This document shows, piece by piece, positions 7,519 through 14,690 of a stretch of 32,532 bases of DNA. The notes under the pieces are model-generated. The model was not told where the DNA came from. It was given only the letters and a program-made list of their open reading frames with translations, and ran no database searches. The first letter of the stretch is position 1. Each line of letters opens with the position of its first letter. Made by a program: the position numbers and the translations under genes. This stretch comes from Rhodococcus sp. IEGM 1381 (GTDB lineage Bacteria > Actinomycetota > Actinomycetes > Mycobacteriales > Mycobacteriaceae): positions 1 to 32,532 of the forward strand of contig NZ_JASHKQ010000026.1 in NCBI RefSeq assembly GCF_030056795.1. The letters are read 5' to 3'.

Positions 7519-9156
7519 CTATTTCAGCAGCGCGAGAATGTCCGGCGGAATCTGGTCCGTTTTCGTCGGATCGACCACCGTCCGAGACCACGAACCGCCG
7601 GTGCCGTCGAGACGAACGAGCTGATCCGGACCGAGTATCCACAGCTGATCCCCCGCCGACCAGTTCACGCCGTAGCCGTACGCCTCACTGGAACTGGCGG
7701 GAGCGCTGTACTGCGCGGTTCCGGCGGTGTCGACGATCTGCAGCGTTGGAGCGCCGTCGATACTCACGACCTGCGCGGCGGACGCACCCGATGGCGAGCT
7801 CTGCGGGGCCGAGAGAAGGGTGGGTGCCGACGCGGCCTCTTCCGGCGGGACTGCCACTGCGGGAGTGTCGGTAGTGGACGACGGAGTGGTGGTGCTCGGC
7901 GTCGTGCCGTCGGGTTGGACCTCCGCGGGCGGCGCAACCGGGGACTCTTCGGTGAGCGAGGGGTCCGTAGTGGTCGGGGCAGGTGCGGTTGTGGACTCCG
8001 GAACCAGCGGGAACGTCACCGTCGGAGCAGATTCCGTAGTTTGAGGTAATGCCGACGGTGCCCTGCGGGGGGACACACCACTCGCGAGTGCGTTGCCGCA
8101 GTCCACGCCCGGAAGGAGGTTCAACAATGAGGTGGTTTCCGTCATGTTCAGCGTAAACCCGGCGCTAGGCATCGAATACTGACCGGCCCGAACTGTCTCC
8201 ACCCGAAAAACCCATTCTCCTGTCCTTAGGCCCAGCAGGAGACCATTGGACACATCGGCCGAAGTACCGGACACAGTCACGATCCGATCGGGCTGACCGT
8301 TAGGCGTCCTTCTGGTGATAGTCCACCTGTATGTCAATCCGGTCCCGAGCACAGGCGGTGTCCAGGACATCGTGACTGACTTGCCGATCAGGTTGAGAAT
8401 TCCCGAATTATTGACACATTTGAGAGCGGTCGGCGGCAGCAACGGTGGAGCCGTAATGATCCCGCTCAGCGCTGTTGCCGTATCGGTACCCGCGGCGAGC
8501 GTTGTTGGAGTGCTCGATGCAGAGATTCCCACTGCGCTTACGGCCGCAATGGCAAGCACAACGGTCAGCGGAGATTTGCTGTGTCGCGCCCGTGGCGTTC
8601 CCTCTGGTTGCACTCCATCAGGCTCGGCTTCTCGGCGACTTTCGGGTCTGAACGCCAACATCAACAAGACCCCGACGAGGATGCCGCCGATGAAGACCGC
8701 AACCGGTCCAGTCAGCCAGGTCACCGCGTAGCCGAGTTTCGGAACGCTGAAGATCACGCGTCCGGCTTCACTGACGATGTAGGTTTCCACGTCGGCGTCA
8801 GAGTTTGCATCGCCCTGCAGGATCAACTGGGCACTGTCGGTCCCCACTGCCCCGATCTCGACCACCCTGTGGGTGATGCCGTTGCCTGCTGCATTGGTGA
8901 CGTTGACAATGTCGCCGACCTGAATCTCCGTGGCGGGTGTCTTCTTGCTCAGTGCCAAAGCGCCGGTGTCGATGGCCGGAGCCATCGACCCGGACCGGAA
9001 GATCAGCGGAGTGATTCCGAAGAAGACAGCGGCCAGAGCGAACAACACACAGATCAACCCGGCGAATGCCCCTACGCTCAGCGCGATCTCGCGGTAAAGC
9101 CGAGCGCGAGTTCGCGGGATGGCAGTCGGCGCATGGCCGTCGGCAATATCCGACAT
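7519..9156 (-). CDS. SipW/ER-type signal peptidase I with fused extracellular Fn3-like and Pro/Thr/Ser-rich region
   Basis: A 545-residue protein, far longer than the roughly 180-200 residues of a SipW peptidase. Residues 1-170 are the peptidase: TM1 about 24-46, nucleophile S57 in R-S-G-S-M-A-P, G-D-I-V at 81-84, H96 in T-H-R-V-V (the His of the Ser-His dyad that replaces Lys in ER-type enzymes), G-D-A at 115-117 and TM2 about 150-168. After a charged linker there is a third TM (about 197-213), then T-D-T-A-T-A-L-S-G, which resembles the signal of the upstream exported protein. An Fn3-like module (about 245-355), a Pro/Thr/Ser/Glu stalk (about 365-470) and a final domain of about 80 residues follow. 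It is the last gene of the operon; ATG 9156 lies two bases after the preceding TAG. The peptidase call is firm, the role of the fusion is inferred. Confidence 0.88.
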   Translation of the reverse strand: MSDIADGHAPTAIPRTRARLYREIALSVGAFAGLICVLFALAAVFFGITPLIFRSGSMAPAIDTGALALSKKTPATEIQVGDIVNVTNAAGNGITHRVVEIGAVGTDSAQLILQGDANSDADVETYIVSEAGRVIFSVPKLGYAVTWLTGPVAVFIGGILVGVLLMLAFRPESRREAEPDGVQPEGTPRARHSKSPLTVVLAIAAVSAVGISASSTPTTLAAGTDTATALSGIITAPPLLPPTALKCVNNSGILNLIGKSVTMSWTPPVLGTGLTYRWTITRRTPNGQPDRIVTVSGTSADVSNGLLLGLRTGEWVFRVETVRAGQYSMPSAGFTLNMTETTSLLNLLPGVDCGNALASGVSPRRAPSALPQTTESAPTVTFPLVPESTTAPAPTTTDPSLTEESPVAPPAEVQPDGTTPSTTTPSSTTDTPAVAVPPEEAASAPTLLSAPQSSPSGASAAQVVSIDGAPTLQIVDTAGTAQYSAPASSSEAYGYGVNWSAGDQLWILGPDQLVRLDGTGGSWSRTVVDPTKTDQIPPDILALLK

Positions 9157-9158
9157 GA

Positions 9159-9791
9159 CTAGCTCGACGTCGCAGTGAGGGTGTAGGTGATGGTGCCGGT
9201 CGCGGGAGTTGTGGGTGACGCTGCGGTGGAGCGCATCGTGACATTGATGCAGAGTTGATCTGTTTGCCCAGTGATGATGGTGCTTGTCGGCCGCGCAAGC
9301 AGTGGGCGGCTCAGACCGGGAAAGGGCTTCGACGTGTTGAGTCCTGACACCGTGCTGAGCGGGCTTCCGCTGCATGCTCCGGACACCGGCGGACCGGAGA
9401 AGACCGAAGAGTCGAGCAGCAGCCCGAGTGTGGCGTCGCTGGCCAGGACAGAGATTGTGTAGTTATTTGCGACCGAACCCTCGGCGTTGGTCACCAGCAG
9501 TCCAGCGGCGACGGTATCGCCGGGAAACATGGCCGTCTTCGTCAGCGCAGTCGAAAAAGCAGTCGGGTTGTTGTCCACCGCGGGGTTTCCGACCATGATG
9601 TCCAACTTGCCCGTAGTGAAGGTCCCTGATGTTGCCGTCGCAGTATCCGACCATGCGGCAAGAGTTCCCACTGCACCGAGTCCAAGCACGATGCCGATCG
9701 ACATGATCGCCCGGGCGCGAGCGCTGATCATCGCGGCACCGATCCGACGGAGAACCGCCTTCGGGCCGGTGGAGTCACTGTGACGCGACAT
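9159..9791 (-). CDS. SipW-dependent-type alternate signal exported protein (third substrate)
   Basis: A 210-residue protein with a basic N-terminus (about 1-28), one hydrophobic segment (about 30-47) ending in A-V-G-T-L-A-A-W-S-D-T-A-T-A-T-S-G, and a beta-rich, Thr/Ser-rich mature part with two cysteines. G-x-x-A-A-W-S-D-T after the hydrophobic core is the hallmark of alternate signals cut by SipW-type peptidases, as in the TasA-like and RER_14450-type families. M-F-P-G-D-T in the mature part is also common in these subunits. The ATG overlaps the upstream TGA by one base (TGATG), so translation is coupled. The downstream fused peptidase starts two bases after its stop. Probably an exported filament or matrix subunit. 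Confidence 0.8.
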   Translation of the reverse strand: MSRHSDSTGPKAVLRRIGAAMISARARAIMSIGIVLGLGAVGTLAAWSDTATATSGTFTTGKLDIMVGNPAVDNNPTAFSTALTKTAMFPGDTVAAGLLVTNAEGSVANNYTISVLASDATLGLLLDSSVFSGPPVSGACSGSPLSTVSGLNTSKPFPGLSRPLLARPTSTIITGQTDQLCINVTMRSTAASPTTPATGTITYTLTATSS

Positions 9792-10303
9792 CAGGGCTGC
9801 GCCCCTTCCATATTCGTCCGCGCCACCGTTGGTTTTGGGCAGGCGGCACTGTTGCGGTAATCCCAATCCATAACGACGTCGATGGCGGCGCTGGAAGTTC
9901 GGGTGTCGTTTCCTGCCGCATCGGACATCGACACGACGGTATCGATTCGTTTCTTCTCGCCCACTGCAACCGCAGTGACGGAGCAGGATTCGGCCGAATT
10001 CTCTCTATCGAACGAAACGCTCAGGGAACGAGAAAAATCAGCGTTGTCGCTCGCGATGCTCACCGTCAGCCGGCCGTCTCGGTCGGTGTCATTGAAAATG
10101 TAGAACTGCGATTGGCGGGTATCACCGGGAACCCACCGAATCTCGTTGTCGAATAATGGCGCTCGCAGATCGGTCATCCACTGCTCACCGTCGTAGCTGT
10201 ACTTGATGGTCTGCGCGGCCTGGGTAGGCACGGCACCGAGGAGGAGCACCACGGCAACTCCTGCAAAGGCTGCGGTGCAAGTGACGAACGTACTGTGTTT
10301 CAC
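9791..10303 (-). CDS. Sec-exported protein of unknown function in the SipW-type operon
   Basis: A 170-residue protein with an ordinary signal peptide: short basic start, hydrophobic core about residues 11-26, and a likely cut after P-T-Q-A. It lacks the W-x-D alternate-signal motif of its neighbours, so it is probably cut by the housekeeping LepB. The mature part is beta-rich, with V-P-G-D-T and F-N-D-T-D-R-D-G patterns recalling the mature parts of the SipW substrates, and two cysteines that could pair. GTG 10303 overlaps the upstream peptidase stop (GTGA); an upstream in-frame start would lie wholly inside that gene. I do not recognise the family. An assembly partner or minor subunit is plausible by context only. 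Confidence 0.75.
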   Translation of the reverse strand: MKHSTFVTCTAAFAGVAVVLLLGAVPTQAAQTIKYSYDGEQWMTDLRAPLFDNEIRWVPGDTRQSQFYIFNDTDRDGRLTVSIASDNADFSRSLSVSFDRENSAESCSVTAVAVGEKKRIDTVVSMSDAAGNDTRTSSAAIDVVMDWDYRNSAACPKPTVARTNMEGAQP

Positions 10304-10899
10304 GACGAGTGCTCCCGTCGCGCACGGTAGCGATCCACACCGGCACCGGCGAACATCACCACCGCATAGCCGAAGAGACCGATCACGATGACAGCGACGG
10401 TAATCTTGCGCTGTTCGCCGTTGAGCCAGTTGTTGACGTAGCCCATGTACGGAACCGAATACCAAACTTCACCACGGATTTGCCCTACCTGCACCGGGTT
10501 CTCGTCGTCGGCTCCGTTGTTGTCACCGCGCGTGATGAAAGTGAGCTCCCCCGCTCCGCTCTGCCGAGTAGCGACAATGCGGTGCGTCACCACTTCGGGC
10601 TCGCCCGAACGTATTTGGTAGGTGATCGGCGTTCCGATGGCAAGTTCACCAGGCTCGACGGGACGCACGACGATGAGGCTGCCGGGCGGATACGTCGGCT
10701 CCATCGACTGAGTCAGGACGGTGTACGGAGTGGCCCCGGTGACTCGCGGGACTACGACGGTGGCCAGCAGAATCAGAATCATCACGGCCAGCAGCGCGTA
10801 CGACACGACGCGGCTCACCCACCACCAGACGCCCGTACGCTCATCGTCTTCTTCGCGCGGAGGCACGACCGGGATGACATCGGTGTCGTCGGTGGTCAT
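10300..10899 (-). CDS. SipW/ER-type signal peptidase I
   Basis: A 199-residue membrane peptidase of S26 type. It has an acidic cytoplasmic N-terminus, TM1 about 27-51, nucleophile S65 in T-Q-S-M-E-P-T, H106 in V-V-T-H-R-I-V, G-D-N at 125-127 and TM2 about 167-186. Having His rather than Lys as general base is typical of the ER/archaeal/SipW branch, not LepB. Length and layout match a stand-alone SipW. It sits between two exported proteins with alternate signals: ATG 10899 overlaps the upstream stop (ATGA) and its own stop overlaps the next start (GTGA). The likely role is removal of the alternate signals of the operon's own products. Start and active-site calls are clear; substrate choice is inferred. 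Confidence 0.92.
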   Translation of the reverse strand: MTTDDTDVIPVVPPREEDDERTGVWWWVSRVVSYALLAVMILILLATVVVPRVTGATPYTVLTQSMEPTYPPGSLIVVRPVEPGELAIGTPITYQIRSGEPEVVTHRIVATRQSGAGELTFITRGDNNGADDENPVQVGQIRGEVWYSVPYMGYVNNWLNGEQRKITVAVIVIGLFGYAVVMFAGAGVDRYRARREHSS

Positions 10900-11453
10900 G
10901 CCTGATCCGCTCGGAAGGAGAACGTCACCGTAGAGGTGCTGGTCTGGGGTGGCTGATCGGAGGTGGTGAGGCGGAAACACCACACCTCGTTCGATCCGGG
11001 GGCGAGGGGGCGGGCAGCTGCGGGTGTAGTGGGCACCTGAGCGCCCGCCGCATTGCCGTTGAACAACACAGTCGCACCGATAGGTGCGCCGGCTGCGGGG
11101 CATGCCGCAGCGCTCACGACGGTGCTTGCCGTCAGAGTGAACGGGAGCGATCCGTTCACCGTGGTGCTCTGCAGCCGAAAAACGAAAGGAGTGCTTCCGT
11201 TGTTGCGAATCAACAACGGTGCCTGCGCGAAACCGTTGGGCACGAGGCCGGTATTCCCCAACCCCGGAATGACGAAGTTCGGGACCTCGGCCGAACTCTC
11301 GGGGCCGAGCTTGATGTCCAAGGTGCCCGAGGTGATGGTGCCGCCACCGAGCACTTCTTCGTCGCGCCACAGCGCGCCCGTCACCTGTGCCGAGCCGAAA
11401 CTCACCACAAGGACGGACGCGGCTGCCAACGCCCAGTATCGACCGTGCTTCAA
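10896..11453 (-). CDS. SipW-dependent-type alternate signal exported protein (second substrate)
   Basis: A 185-residue protein. A short basic N-terminus and a hydrophobic segment (about 6-27) lead into G-A-L-W-R-D-E-E-V-L-G-G-G-T-I-T-S-G, the alternate-signal pattern shared with the first gene of the operon (W-x-D/E, then G-G-G-T-I-T-S-G-x-L). The mature part is beta-rich with three cysteines and contains A-P-L-L-I-R-N-N-G-S-T-P-F-V-F, a loop-strand pattern seen in TasA-like and pilin-like subunits. The start codon appears to be TTG (11451-11453), 12 bases after the preceding stop, with a weak AGG nearby. The TGA stop overlaps the ATG of the peptidase. Likely an extracellular structural subunit; exact function unknown. 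Confidence 0.8.
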   Translation of the reverse strand: MKHGRYWALAAASVLVVSFGSAQVTGALWRDEEVLGGGTITSGTLDIKLGPESSAEVPNFVIPGLGNTGLVPNGFAQAPLLIRNNGSTPFVFRLQSTTVNGSLPFTLTASTVVSAAACPAAGAPIGATVLFNGNAAGAQVPTTPAAARPLAPGSNEVWCFRLTTSDQPPQTSTSTVTFSFRADQA

Positions 11454-11465
11454 AAGAACCTGGAC

Positions 11466-12080
11466 TCAGGGAACGAGCGGACGGATCTGCGTGAGATCGA
11501 GGGTAAACGCGGACAGATTGATGTTCTGATTCTGCGCCAGTATGCCGTCAGTCCCGATAGCGAATGTGAACTCGACCCGCACTGTGACAACCTGATTTTC
11601 CGCAGCGGAGTTCGGAGCGGTGATCACTGCTCCACCGGTTCCAGTTGTGGGGAGAGCACCGCTGGTTGCACCGGTCGCCGTGACCGTCGTAGTGATTGCA
11701 TCGAGCAGCTCGCCTGGATCGGTGGTGGTCCCGTTTCCGGGGCCTGCAGCAATGTTGCTGATGTCGGCCGTCAGGTTTGCCGTGAGATTGTTGCCCTCGG
11801 CCTGAATGTTGAATCGAGCCGTGTACGCCACGGTATCGCCGGGAACGATGCGGAAAGCCGCGATGTCGGCAATCGGCAAATCCGCTCCAGCGTTGACGTC
11901 GTCCGATGCGTCGAACCACGCGGCCGAATTGGGCACTAACGTCAGGCTTAGATCGCCCGACGTGATCGTTCCACCACCGAGCGTCTCGCTGTCATTCCAA
12001 ACTGCAAGCGATCCCAAACCGCCGAGCAGCAGAACAGCTGCCGCCCCCGCGGCTATGGCGCCTTTGGTTGCCTTGTTCAT
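11466..12080 (-). CDS. SipW-dependent-type alternate signal exported protein (first substrate, RER_14450-like)
   Basis: The first gene of the operon encodes 204 residues: a Lys-containing start, a hydrophobic segment (about 8-27), then S-L-A-V-W-N-D-S-E-T-L-G-G-G-T-I-T-S-G-D. This is the pattern of actinobacterial alternate-signal-mediated exported proteins of the Rhodococcus RER_14450 type, predicted to be cut by a SipW-type peptidase. The mature part is Thr/Ala/Asn-rich, contains V-P-G-D-T and no cysteine, and looks all-beta, as expected for a TasA-like fibre or matrix protein. ATG 12080 has a purine-rich GAAGAAAG site upstream. It is preceded by an AT-rich promoter region and a long leader. 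Confidence 0.85.
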   Translation of the reverse strand: MNKATKGAIAAGAAAVLLLGGLGSLAVWNDSETLGGGTITSGDLSLTLVPNSAAWFDASDDVNAGADLPIADIAAFRIVPGDTVAYTARFNIQAEGNNLTANLTADISNIAAGPGNGTTTDPGELLDAITTTVTATGATSGALPTTGTGGAVITAPNSAAENQVVTVRVEFTFAIGTDGILAQNQNINLSAFTLDLTQIRPLVP

Positions 12081-12455
12081 TCGTTCTACTTTCTTCGGTG
12101 GCCTTGTCTATCGGGCCGAGGGGGGTGACCCGGTTGGGTCGTCGGCCATCCGAAGAGGCCTCCGCAACTGGTGCGATGCTCATTGTTTCGCCATGACGAC
12201 CTGGCCCGTTACCCATGTGGGAGTAAAAGTCCAGAAGACTTTTTGGTCGGTTATTTCGGACTCTACGTTTACACATTATTCTTTGATGTAAAGCATCATA
12301 GGATGTAAGATTGTCTGCTCCGCTGGACGACGCCGCTGTTCAGACCGCACTCAACAGCGGCTGCGTCATCACTTAACGCAATTTCACATTAATGCCCGCT
12401 GTTTTTGTAGCGCCACGGAGATCATCGTCGGTGCGCCGTCCGGAGCGCGCGAAAA
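12081..12455. promoter_or_regulatory. Long upstream region of the SipW-type operon
   Basis: This 375-bp gap contains no convincing gene. Bases 12081-12245 would be a leader of the minus-strand operon; they include a small hairpin (AAAAGTC 12225-12231 with GACTTTT 12237-12243) and a GACCC/GGGTC stem near 12126-12139. Bases 12250-12310 are markedly AT-rich for this genome and hold overlapping inverted repeats: TTTACA/TGTAAA (12268-12273 with 12287-12292), TGATG/CATCA (12284-12288 with 12294-12298) and CATC/GATG (12294-12297 with 12302-12305). This is the likely promoter/operator. Bases 12326-12405 hold a separate strong hairpin set. No -35/-10 pair can be fixed with confidence. Confidence 0.5.
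12326..12405 (+). other. Three-arm hairpin region, possible small RNA or attenuator
   Basis: GCCGCTGTT (12332-12340) pairs perfectly with AACAGCGGC (12353-12361), and the stem extends outward with a bulge (GACG 12326-12329 with CGTC 12365-12368). The same AACAGCGG arm can instead pair with CCGCTGTT at 12396-12403, which runs into five Ts. Read on the plus strand this looks like mutually exclusive stems ending at a T run. No gene lies downstream on that strand before the purA terminator. Confidence 0.3.
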
Positions 12456-12482
12456 AGCCCCGAGGCTACATGCCTCGGGGCT
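12456..12482 (-). terminator. Rho-independent terminator of purA
   Basis: A perfect 11-bp GC-rich stem (12456-12466 with 12472-12482) with a 5-nt loop is followed on the minus strand by five Ts. It lies 20 bp past the purA stop, the clearest intrinsic terminator in the window. Confidence 0.9.
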
Positions 12483-12501
12483 TCTATTTCGCGCGAAATA
12501 C

Positions 12502-13791
12502 CTACCGCAGAATGTCGCGTCGAACGATGGTCTCGTCGCGACCCGGTCCGACACCGATGCACGACATGTACGCACCCGACAGCTCTTCGAGACGCAGGAC
12601 GTAGTTCTGTGCGTTGATCGGCAGTTCCTCGAACGTACGGGCACCGGAGATGTCTTCCCACCAACCGGGCATCTCTTCGTAGATCGGCTTCGCGTGATGG
12701 AAACCGGTCTGCGTCATCGGCATCTCGTCGTGCCGCACACCGTCCACGTCGTACGCGACACAGATCGGCACGGTGTCCAAGCTGGACAACACGTCGAGCT
12801 TGGTCAGGAAGTAGTCGGTGATGCCGTTGACGCGGGTGGCGTATCGCGCGATGACCGCGTCGAACCAGCCCGTACGGCGAGCGCGACCGGTGGTGACGCC
12901 CACCTCGCCGCCCTGCTTGGCCAGGTACTCACCGTAATTGTCGAACAGCTCTGTCGGGAACGGACCCGAGCCGACACGCGTCGTGTAAGCCTTGAGGATG
13001 CCGAGTACGGTACCGATCTTGTTGGGGCCGATGCCGGAGCCGACCGACGCGCCGCCCGCCGTCGGGTTCGAGGACGTGACGTAGGGGTACGTGCCGTGAT
13101 CGACGTCGAGCAGCGTGCCCTGCGATCCCTCGAGCAGAATGGTCTCGCCGCGCTCGAGCGCGAGGTTGAGCTGCAACCTGGTGTCGGTGATGCGGTGCTT
13201 GAAGCCCTCGGCCTGCTCGAGTACCTCGTCCACGACCTGCTGAGAATCCAGGGCGCGTCGGTTGTAGATCTTGGAGAGCACCTGGTTCTTGAATTCCAGT
13301 GCGGCCTCGACCTTTTGGGTCAGGATCTTCTCGTCGAGCACATCGGCGGCTCGGACTCCGACGCGAGCGATCTTGTCCTGGTAGCAGGGCCCGATGCCGC
13401 GGCCGGTAGTGCCGATCTTCTTGGCACCGAGGAAGCGCTCGGTCACCTTGTCGATGGCCACGTGGTACGGCATGATCAGGTGCGCATCGGCGCTGAGCAG
13501 CAGGTTCGAGGTGTCGACGTCGCGCTTCTCGAGGCCGTCGAGCTCGGTGAGCAGAACACCCGGATCGACGACGACGCCGTTACCGATGACGTTCTTCACG
13601 CCCGGCGTGAGGATTCCCGACGGGATCAGATGCAGCGCGAACTTGTCGCCGTTCGGAAGCACGACGGTGTGCCCGGCGTTGTTGCCGCCCTGGTAACGAA
13701 CGACCCACTGGAGGCGTTCGCCGAAAAGGTCGGTGGCTTTGCCTTTGCCCTCGTCGCCCCACTGGGCGCCGATCAGGACTATCGCCGGCAT
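12502..13791 (-). CDS. purA: Adenylosuccinate synthetase
   Basis: A full-length 429-residue PurA. It starts M-P-A-I-V-L-I-G-A-Q-W-G-D-E-G-K-G-K, carrying the GTP-binding loop and the catalytic Asp/Gly metal site. It continues with G-N-N-A-G-H-T, G-T-T-G-R-G-I-G-P, E-G-S-Q-G-T-L-L-D, T-S-S-N-P-T-A-G-G and, near the end, L-P-x-N-A-Q-N-Y. It joins IMP and aspartate using GTP to make adenylosuccinate, the first committed step to AMP, in the cytoplasm. ATG 13791 has GGAG six bases upstream. The gene diverges from the Rv0358-like gene and is followed by a strong terminator, so it is probably transcribed alone. Confidence 0.98.
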   Translation of the reverse strand: MPAIVLIGAQWGDEGKGKATDLFGERLQWVVRYQGGNNAGHTVVLPNGDKFALHLIPSGILTPGVKNVIGNGVVVDPGVLLTELDGLEKRDVDTSNLLLSADAHLIMPYHVAIDKVTERFLGAKKIGTTGRGIGPCYQDKIARVGVRAADVLDEKILTQKVEAALEFKNQVLSKIYNRRALDSQQVVDEVLEQAEGFKHRITDTRLQLNLALERGETILLEGSQGTLLDVDHGTYPYVTSSNPTAGGASVGSGIGPNKIGTVLGILKAYTTRVGSGPFPTELFDNYGEYLAKQGGEVGVTTGRARRTGWFDAVIARYATRVNGITDYFLTKLDVLSSLDTVPICVAYDVDGVRHDEMPMTQTGFHHAKPIYEEMPGWWEDISGARTFEELPINAQNYVLRLEELSGAYMSCIGVGPGRDETIVRRDILR

Positions 13792-13993
13792 GTGCTCTCC
13801 TACGTTGCTTTCGTGCAAGGACGTGCTGCAGATCTACAAGAACGGATGCAGCAGTCACCATTTGTCGCAGGCGCGACAGTGGCCGGAGGAACAGTCTAGC
13901 CGAGCCGGTGAGCTGGCCCGCATGCCGCTACGGCGGATCCGAAACGAGGGCACTATGGTCGTGACGAGGTTCGACCGAAGACCGAGGAGCGCC

Positions 13994-14659
13994 GTGACAC
14001 CGTTCGTTCTGCACTGCGGAAATCCGCTTCTGCCGATCGCGCTGACCGACGTCCCGCTGCGCAGCGCCGATGCCGTACCGACCGACGACGATTGCAGCGC
14101 CCTTTTCTCCGACATCGAATCAGCTCCCGCACCCCGCATCATCGTCCTGGGCGACGACGCCTCCCTGGCCGCCGTACTGACCCGGTTGATGCGTGCCGAC
14201 CGCCTGCACGTCGAAGTCGCCTTCGTACCGGAGGCCGCGACCAACGCAGCCCACATCTACAAACTCGGCACCGGATCACGCGCCGCCAAAGTGGCGCTCA
14301 CCGGAACGGCGTCGAGCACACCCCTCATTCGCGACGACGCAGGCAAAGCCGTCGTCGGTCGGGCGCTCCTCGGCGGTGCCGACGGCGCGGAACTCGCGGG
14401 CGAGGCCTACGTCGACGACACCCGCCTGTTCTCCGGGGTCGTACCCGGCGTCGAGGTGGCACCTACCCCTGAGCTGCCGGGCCTGCGCGCGCGAGTGATC
14501 GGCCGTCGCCGGCTGCTGCCCCGCCGCTGGGTGAGCGGGCGCGCGATGCAACTCGGCTCCCCCGCAGCCCAACTACTGCGCGACGGCATCGCCGGCGACA
14601 GAACGGTGAAGAGATCCACGTTCTACCGCCACGATCAGGAGTGGTTGCTGGTCCGATGA
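13994..14659 (+). CDS. Conserved hypothetical protein, Rv0358-like by position
   Basis: A protein of about 221 residues with no membrane segment. It contains R-I-I-V-L-G-D-D-A-S-L-A-A-V-L-T-R-L-M-R, reminiscent of the start of NAD/diacylglycerol-kinase-like nucleotide-binding folds, but no complete motif is present, so I assign no function. Its place, between divergent purA and an M50 protease gene, matches M. tuberculosis Rv0358. The start is uncertain: GTG 13994 has GAGGAG four bases upstream and leads straight into the compact domain; ATG 13955 would add 13 residues. The stop lies in the first copy of a 20-bp tandem repeat whose second copy carries the start of the next gene. Confidence 0.75.
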   Translation: MTPFVLHCGNPLLPIALTDVPLRSADAVPTDDDCSALFSDIESAPAPRIIVLGDDASLAAVLTRLMRADRLHVEVAFVPEAATNAAHIYKLGTGSRAAKVALTGTASSTPLIRDDAGKAVVGRALLGGADGAELAGEAYVDDTRLFSGVVPGVEVAPTPELPGLRARVIGRRRLLPRRWVSGRAMQLGSPAAQLLRDGIAGDRTVKRSTFYRHDQEWLLVR

Positions 14660-14690
14660 CCGTTCCGCTGATCCGATGACCGTTCCGCTG
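14652..14690. repeat. 20-bp tandem duplication at a stop-start junction
   Basis: Bases 14652-14670 are repeated exactly at 14672-14690 (period 20). Each copy contains ATGA. In the first copy the TGA ends the Rv0358-like gene; in the second the ATG starts the M50 protease gene. Confidence 0.95.

Noticed and set aside
12081..12245. Possible c-di-GMP riboswitch in the SipW-type operon leader
   Set aside because: The leader has GGCGAAAC and GGAGGCC stretches, but the ordered core of the GEMM-I aptamer (ACGCAAAGCC and the receptor stem) cannot be found.
13824..13853. TGCTGCA/TGCAGCA inverted repeat upstream of purA
   Set aside because: Arms are only 7 bp with a 16-nt loop and look like chance; purine-repressor consensus is not evident.
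12694..13899. 401-codon plus-strand open frame across purA
   Set aside because: Antisense shadow of the clearly recognisable purA.
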